Positions 60,072-64,000 of a stretch of 64,000 nt of DNA are shown piece after piece. This stretch comes from Nakamurella lactea DSM 19367. Lineage in GTDB: Bacteria; Actinomycetota; Actinomycetes; Mycobacteriales; Nakamurellaceae. Under the pieces are notes generated by a model. It saw only the letters and a program-made list of their open reading frames with translations, was not told the DNA's origin and made no database searches. Location: NCBI RefSeq assembly GCF_000426645.1, contig NZ_AUFT01000007.1, positions 62,001-126,000 of the forward strand, given 5' to 3'. How positions within the stretch are numbered: the stretch's first letter is position 1; each line of letters begins with the position of its first letter. Both the position numbers and the translations under genes were made by a program.

Positions 60072-60181
60072 CGACAGATACCAGGAAAGGCCCGATGTGG
60101 CAAGGGGAGGTCGCTGCCTGCCGCCGTGATCTGCGACCCGACGCCGGCGGCTCGGCAGCAGCCGGGAGTGGAACCGAATGG

Positions 60182-60210
60182 TTGACCACCGACCGCTGCC
60201 CGCCTATCCT
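60182..60210 (+). promoter_or_regulatory. Predicted sigma-A-type promoter of operon C
   Basis: TTGACC (60182-60187) and TATCCT (60205-60210) are separated by 17 bases, an ideal spacing. The predicted start falls at about 60217, immediately before operator C at 60218-60231. Repressor bound there would sit on the start site. The leader to the ATG at 60351 is about 135 bases and shows no obvious riboswitch. Confidence 0.65.
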
Positions 60211-60217
60211 GACCCTG

Positions 60218-60231
60218 AGCAAGCGCTTGCT
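60218..60231. promoter_or_regulatory. KstR2-like operator C
   Basis: AGCAAGCGCTTGCT is a perfect 14-base palindrome and fits AnCAAGnnCTTGnT exactly. It directly follows the predicted -10 box of operon C. Of the three sites it is the most symmetric and probably the strongest. Confidence 0.65.
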
Positions 60232-60350
60232 TGTTTGTTCTGCCGCGCCGCAGTGAGCGGATCCCGACGCCATGAGCGACGGATCTCGGCGCGCAACCCC
60301 CAGTAGTTGACCTTGAGTCTTGTCGGTGTTGTCGTCAGAGAGGACGATCG

Positions 60351-61955
60351 ATGCGCGAGTTGGCCCGTACCCTCCATCGCCGGGTAGCCATGATTGCCGT
60401 AGCCGCAGTAATTCTCGCCGGATGCGGAGCGGCCGACAGTGGGAGCGAGCCCTCCGCCGGCGGGGCACAGCCGTCCGCAACCGGCGCGCCCGTCGGCGAC
60501 GGCGATCTGGATACCACCAGCGTTCTGCACATGACGTCGTCGGCGCCGGTGCTCAATCTCGATCCGGCAGTGCAGGCACCGGGTGGATATCCGTATCCCG
60601 CACTGATCTTCGATCGTTTGATGTTCCTGGATGTCAACGATGCGGTGATCCCTGGGCTGGCCACGAAGTGGAACTTCGCGGCCGACGGCTCGTATCTCGA
60701 GCTCACTCTCAGGGACGACGTCACCTTTCACGACGGCACCCCGTTCGACGCCGACGCGGTCAAGGTGAACATCGAGCGCGGTCAGACGATCGAGGGCAGC
60801 ACGGTCAAGGTGGATCTGGCGCCCATTCAGTCGGTCAAGGTGGTCGACAAGACCACCGTCCGCCTGATGCTCAAGAAGGGCGAGGGAGTCGCCCTGCCGT
60901 CGTCGCTGGCGACCGCCGCGGGAATGATGGTCTCCCCCACGGCGATTGCCGACGGTGTCGACCTGAAGAACAACCCTGGCACTGCGGGATCCGGGCCGTA
61001 CGTCGCCACCGAGTTCGTGCCGAACGAGAAGCTGGTGGTCAAGCGGGCGGACAGCTACTGGGATCCGGCCGTCGGCCGTGTTGCCGGCATCGAGCTGCTG
61101 CGGGTGCCCGACGCGGCCACCAGGTTGAAGGGCGTGCAGACCGGCGATACCGACCTGACGTTCGTCAGCTCCGCGAACGAGCTGACCCAGGCCAAGCAGT
61201 TGGCCGACAGCGGCGCGCTGCAGGTCCAGGGCTATCAGTTCCGCAATGTGCTCGGCGTGATGCTCCGCGGTGATCAGGGCGATCTGGCCAAACCCGAAGT
61301 GCGACAAGCCATCGCGCACTCCATCGATCCACAGGCCATCAGCGCGCTGTTCTCCGGGATGTGTACGCCGACCCGATCGCCGTACCCGACGGACAGCCCG
61401 TGGGCGGCCAGTGGGGCGTATCCGTACGAATACGATCTAGAGAAGGCCAAGCAGCTCATCCAGAGTGTCGGTGGAGCCACCGTGCCGATCGCGTTCGGCT
61501 CGGGAACCAACACCGAGCAACCCGCCAACGTGATCCAGTCGGCGCTGTCCGGAGCCGGCATCAAGGCCAACCTCACGCCGCTGCCCAATTCGGAGGTCGA
61601 ACCGCGGTTCATCGCCGGCGACTTCCCGCTCGAGGTCACCAACACCTTCAATCCGCGGATCGACCCGGCGAGCACGGTGGACAACTACCTGCTCGGTACC
61701 TACCGGCTCGCCGTCGATCCGTCGTTGGTCGACAAGGCCGCCGCGGCTGCCGCCGACCCGACCAGGACGACGGACCAGCGGGCCGCGGACTACCAGGGCA
61801 TCTGGACGACCATGCTCGAGCAGGCCTGGTTCATCCCGCTGTGCAATCTCTCGGTGGATGCGGTGGCCGGAAAGAACGTGGTCGGCATCGACAACGTGCC
61901 CTGGGCGAACGTGGGCCTGTGGGATCTGCGGAACGTCGCCCTGAAGAAGAACTGA
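60351..61955 (+). CDS. Orphan family-5 solute-binding lipoprotein, operon C
   Basis: A 534-residue binding lipoprotein. The lipobox is LAGC after the hydrophobic segment VAMIAVAAVILAGC. A Ser/Gly-rich linker precedes the SBP_bac_5 domain (VLNLDPAVQAPGGYPYPALI, LTLRDDVTFHDGTPF, SGPYVATEF, EVRQAIAHSIDPQAI). No permease or ATPase gene lies beside it. Its neighbours are a CoA ligase and a CaiB-type gene, so its ligand may be an acid handled by those enzymes rather than a peptide. AGAGAGGA precedes the ATG. Confidence 0.87.
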   Translation: MRELARTLHRRVAMIAVAAVILAGCGAADSGSEPSAGGAQPSATGAPVGDGDLDTTSVLHMTSSAPVLNLDPAVQAPGGYPYPALIFDRLMFLDVNDAVIPGLATKWNFAADGSYLELTLRDDVTFHDGTPFDADAVKVNIERGQTIEGSTVKVDLAPIQSVKVVDKTTVRLMLKKGEGVALPSSLATAAGMMVSPTAIADGVDLKNNPGTAGSGPYVATEFVPNEKLVVKRADSYWDPAVGRVAGIELLRVPDAATRLKGVQTGDTDLTFVSSANELTQAKQLADSGALQVQGYQFRNVLGVMLRGDQGDLAKPEVRQAIAHSIDPQAISALFSGMCTPTRSPYPTDSPWAASGAYPYEYDLEKAKQLIQSVGGATVPIAFGSGTNTEQPANVIQSALSGAGIKANLTPLPNSEVEPRFIAGDFPLEVTNTFNPRIDPASTVDNYLLGTYRLAVDPSLVDKAAAAAADPTRTTDQRAADYQGIWTTMLEQAWFIPLCNLSVDAVAGKNVVGIDNVPWANVGLWDLRNVALKKN

Positions 61956-62000
61956 CTCCGCACGCGGCGGAACCGTGCCTCACCGACGGAAGGATCCAGC

Positions 62001-63650
62001 ATGACACCCGAGCAACCCCGACCCGCCTCCGCACCGCTGATCGTCGCTATTGCCGAGCAGCTCGAGCGTGACCCGGCGCTGTCGGTGACCGTGGACGGAC
62101 GCCGCTGGCGGCTCGACGAGCTCGACAGCCAAGCGCGGGCGTTGGCCGGGTCGTTCGCCCAGCGGGTCGTCCCCGGCGAGCGGATCGCGGTCATGGCCCG
62201 CAACGGACGGCTCGCCCTGCTCACCTGGTGGGCCGCGACCTACTGCGGGGCATATCTGGTGCCGCTCAACGTGAACAACCGTGGTGCCATCGTCACTCAC
62301 CAGCTCACGGACAGCGAGCCCGTCCTGCTGGTTGCGGAGTCCGAGTTCACCGAGGTGCTCGTCGAAGCGGTCGCCGACCTGCAGCCGGTACTGCCGTTCG
62401 TGATCGGTGGCTCCGACAGCGTCGACGCGGTCCCGGGATACGCCGGCGAGGTTCTCGACTTCGACGCCCTTGTCGAGGCGGGGGATCCGGTGGTCCCGGA
62501 CCTCGAGCTGGATCTCAGCGGCACCAGTCACCTGGTGTACACGGCGGGCACCACCGGCCCCTCGAAGGCGTGCCAGGTCAGTCACGGCTACGTCGCCAAC
62601 ATGGCTCGGCAGATGCGGGAGAACCTGGAACGTACTGCGGCGGACCGGCTCTGGACAGCCATGCCGCTGTTCCACCTGTCGGCGATCGGCCATGTCGTCG
62701 GTTCGCTCCAGTTGGGTTCCGAGATCACCATCGCCCGGCGGTTCTCGGTCTCCCGCTTCTGGGATGACGTATTGGCCGCAGACGCCACGATGGTCGCGCT
62801 GATGGGCTCGATGTTGCCGATGATCGCCAGGGCGCCGGAGACGGAAAGCTCCCGGGCTGCGTACGGAAAGCTGCGGGCCGCGTCAGGCTCGCCGGTCACC
62901 GAGGACCTCGCCCGGCAGTGGCAGGAGCGGTTCGGGGTGCAGCGCGTCGGGTCCGGTGCCTACGGGATGACCGAGGCGTGCCTGCTCACGATGACCCCGG
63001 CAGGTGAATACCGGGCGGGTTCGGCCGGCATGCTCAACGACTCGTTCGAGGTCCAGATCGTCGACGAGCGGGACAATCCGCTCCCGGTCGGGCAGATCGG
63101 CGAGATCGTCTGCCGGCCCAAGCTCCCGAACATCATGTTCACCGGATACTGGCGGCAGCCGGAGAAGTCACTGGAAGTGTTCCGCGGCCTGTGGTTCCAC
63201 TGCGGCGATTTCGGGCGGATGGATGCGGACGGCTACCTGTACTTCGTCGATCGGGGCAAGGACTACCTGCGGCGCGGCGGCGAGAACATCTCCAGCTACG
63301 AGATCGAGAGCATCGTCGCCCAGCACCCACAGGTGCGTGAGGCCGCAGTGCATGCAGTCTTCTCGCCACTGAACGAGGACGAGGTGAAGGTCACCGTGGT
63401 GGCAAACGACGACTCGACCCTCGACCCGGCTGAGCTGTTCGAGTGGATTCGTCCCCGGGTCCCGCGCTACGCGGTGCCGTCCCACATCGAGATCCGCGGC
63501 GAGCTGCCGAAGAACGCGGTCGGCCGGGTCCTCAAGCGCGAGCTGCGTGAACAGGGCGTCACCGCTGCCACCTGGTCAACGGATCCGCGGGCGCAGGAAG
63601 ACCGTGGCGCGGCGGTGCACAACGCGGTGGCGACGTCGGCGGGCGGGTGA
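62001..63650 (+). CDS. AMP-dependent acyl-CoA ligase (CaiC/FadD-like), operon C
   Basis: A 549-residue adenylate-forming enzyme. The P-loop is YTAGTTGPSKACQVSH, the A5 motif is YGMTEACLL, A7-A8 are WFHCGDFGRMD and DRGKDYLRRGGENIS, and the catalytic Lys is in NAVGRVLKREL. It converts a carboxylic acid, ATP and CoA to the acyl-CoA via an acyl-adenylate. Best resemblance is to the crotonobetaine/carnitine-CoA ligase-like group, but the substrate is unknown. It overlaps the CaiB-type gene by TGATG. GAAGGA precedes the ATG at 62001. Confidence 0.87.
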   Translation: MTPEQPRPASAPLIVAIAEQLERDPALSVTVDGRRWRLDELDSQARALAGSFAQRVVPGERIAVMARNGRLALLTWWAATYCGAYLVPLNVNNRGAIVTHQLTDSEPVLLVAESEFTEVLVEAVADLQPVLPFVIGGSDSVDAVPGYAGEVLDFDALVEAGDPVVPDLELDLSGTSHLVYTAGTTGPSKACQVSHGYVANMARQMRENLERTAADRLWTAMPLFHLSAIGHVVGSLQLGSEITIARRFSVSRFWDDVLAADATMVALMGSMLPMIARAPETESSRAAYGKLRAASGSPVTEDLARQWQERFGVQRVGSGAYGMTEACLLTMTPAGEYRAGSAGMLNDSFEVQIVDERDNPLPVGQIGEIVCRPKLPNIMFTGYWRQPEKSLEVFRGLWFHCGDFGRMDADGYLYFVDRGKDYLRRGGENISSYEIESIVAQHPQVREAAVHAVFSPLNEDEVKVTVVANDDSTLDPAELFEWIRPRVPRYAVPSHIEIRGELPKNAVGRVLKRELREQGVTAATWSTDPRAQEDRGAAVHNAVATSAGG

Positions 63651-64000
63651 TGTCCGTCGGCGCGCTGGCCGGGGTGAACGTCGTCGAGCTGGCCGGGCAG
63701 GGGCCGGGATCCTTCGCCGCGATGATGCTGGCCGATCACGGCGCCGAGGTGATCAGGGTCGACCCACCGCCGGGCCGGCAGCCCCCGGGCGCGGCCAATC
63801 CGATCAATCGCGGGCGCCAGTCGGTCCAGCTGGATCTGAAGTCAGACCAGGGTCGCCGGGAGTTGCTGTCGCTGCTGGACACCGCCGATGTGCTGATCGA
63901 CCCGTTCCGACCGGGGGTCCTTGAGCGGCTCGGCCTGGTCCCCGACGAGTTGCAGGCGAGGTGCCCGCGGCTGGTGATCGGCCGGATGAGCGGCTGGGGC
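63650..64000 (+). CDS. CaiB/BaiF-type CoA-transferase or alpha-methylacyl-CoA racemase (3' end cut by window edge)
   Basis: The first 117 codons of a class III CoA-transferase-fold protein are visible. VVELAGQGPGSFAAMMLADH and GAEVIRVDPPPG form the CoA-binding start, then NRGRQSVQLDLKSDQGRREL and ADVLIDPFRPGVLERLGL. The LAG-GPG--AAMMLADHGAEVIRVD pattern is closest to alpha-methylacyl-CoA racemase (AMACR/Mcr). Its catalytic His/Asp pair would lie past the edge, so a CaiB-type transferase is not ruled out. TGATG overlap joins it to the ligase. Racemisation of a 2-methyl-branched acyl-CoA would prepare an isoprenoid side chain for beta-oxidation. Confidence 0.75.
   Translation, partial: MSVGALAGVNVVELAGQGPGSFAAMMLADHGAEVIRVDPPPGRQPPGAANPINRGRQSVQLDLKSDQGRRELLSLLDTADVLIDPFRPGVLERLGLVPDELQARCPRLVIGRMSGWG

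Noticed and set aside
52326-64000. A natural-product (polyketide-type) biosynthetic cluster, because of SnoaL-like and LLM genes
   Set aside because: No PKS, NRPS, terpene cyclase or resistance gene is present. The thioesterase, CoA ligase, CaiB/AMACR gene and KstR2-like operators fit catabolism better.

Overview
The window is 64 kb of very GC-rich, densely coding DNA. No rRNA, tRNA, CRISPR array, transposase or phage gene was seen. Frequent GTG/TTG starts, ATGA/GTGA/TGATG gene overlaps, six luciferase-like (F420/FMN type) oxidoreductases, ECF41 and ECF42 sigma factors, a VapBC pair and a MIRU-like coupling element all point to a free-living Actinomycetota chromosome. A Nakamurella-like or related soil lineage is possible, but the genus is a guess.

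Layout. 0-9.9 kb: a mosaic of small metabolic genes (class V aminotransferase, HSL-type esterase, VOC protein, two RibD/DHFR-like reductases, an ECF41 sigma factor, an MmcQ/YjbR protein, a secreted serine hydrolase and a methyltransferase). 9.9-13.2 kb: a MarR repressor divergent from two luciferase-like monooxygenases. The second is fused to a berberine-bridge-type FAD oxidase, and a two-site inverted operator lies between the divergent genes. 13.3-16.9 kb: orphan genes, including a 564-residue protein with a possible cytidine-deaminase-like zinc signature.

17.1-35.0 kb: one long plus-strand operon. It holds two duplicated peptide-binding lipoproteins, a permease, a permease-ATPase fusion, a second ATPase, an S9 peptidase, an N-acyl/N-succinylamino acid racemase, a PucR regulator, a COG3375 GNAT acyltransferase, two S12 serine hydrolases and a D-aminoacylase-like amidohydrolase. 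Together these read as import, hydrolysis and stereo-inversion of D-amino-acid-containing peptides. This is an inference from family membership and gene order.

35.1-52.1 kb: an MFS exporter divergent from a MarR regulator, a YCII-ECF42 pair, a PLP decarboxylase, a secreted GH84 hexosaminidase, VapBC, an SDR, mannonate dehydratase, a Tat-exported GH29 fucosidase, a Stealth-family sugar-phosphate transferase and a CpdA-like phosphodiesterase. Glycan turnover is the common theme.

52.3-64.0 kb: three operons, each preceded by a CAAGCGCTTG palindrome that resembles the KstR2 consensus AnCAAGnnCTTGnT. The first holds SnoaL-like, LLM, SnoaL-like and SDR genes. The second, on the minus strand, holds a thioesterase, an SDR, three LLM genes and a SnoaL-like gene. 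The third holds an orphan solute-binding lipoprotein, an acyl-CoA ligase and a CaiB/AMACR-type gene cut by the window edge. Together they look like an undescribed CoA-dependent catabolic regulon under a TetR-type repressor that is not in the window. The substrate is unknown, but the operator and gene types suggest an alicyclic, isoprenoid or steroid-like acid.
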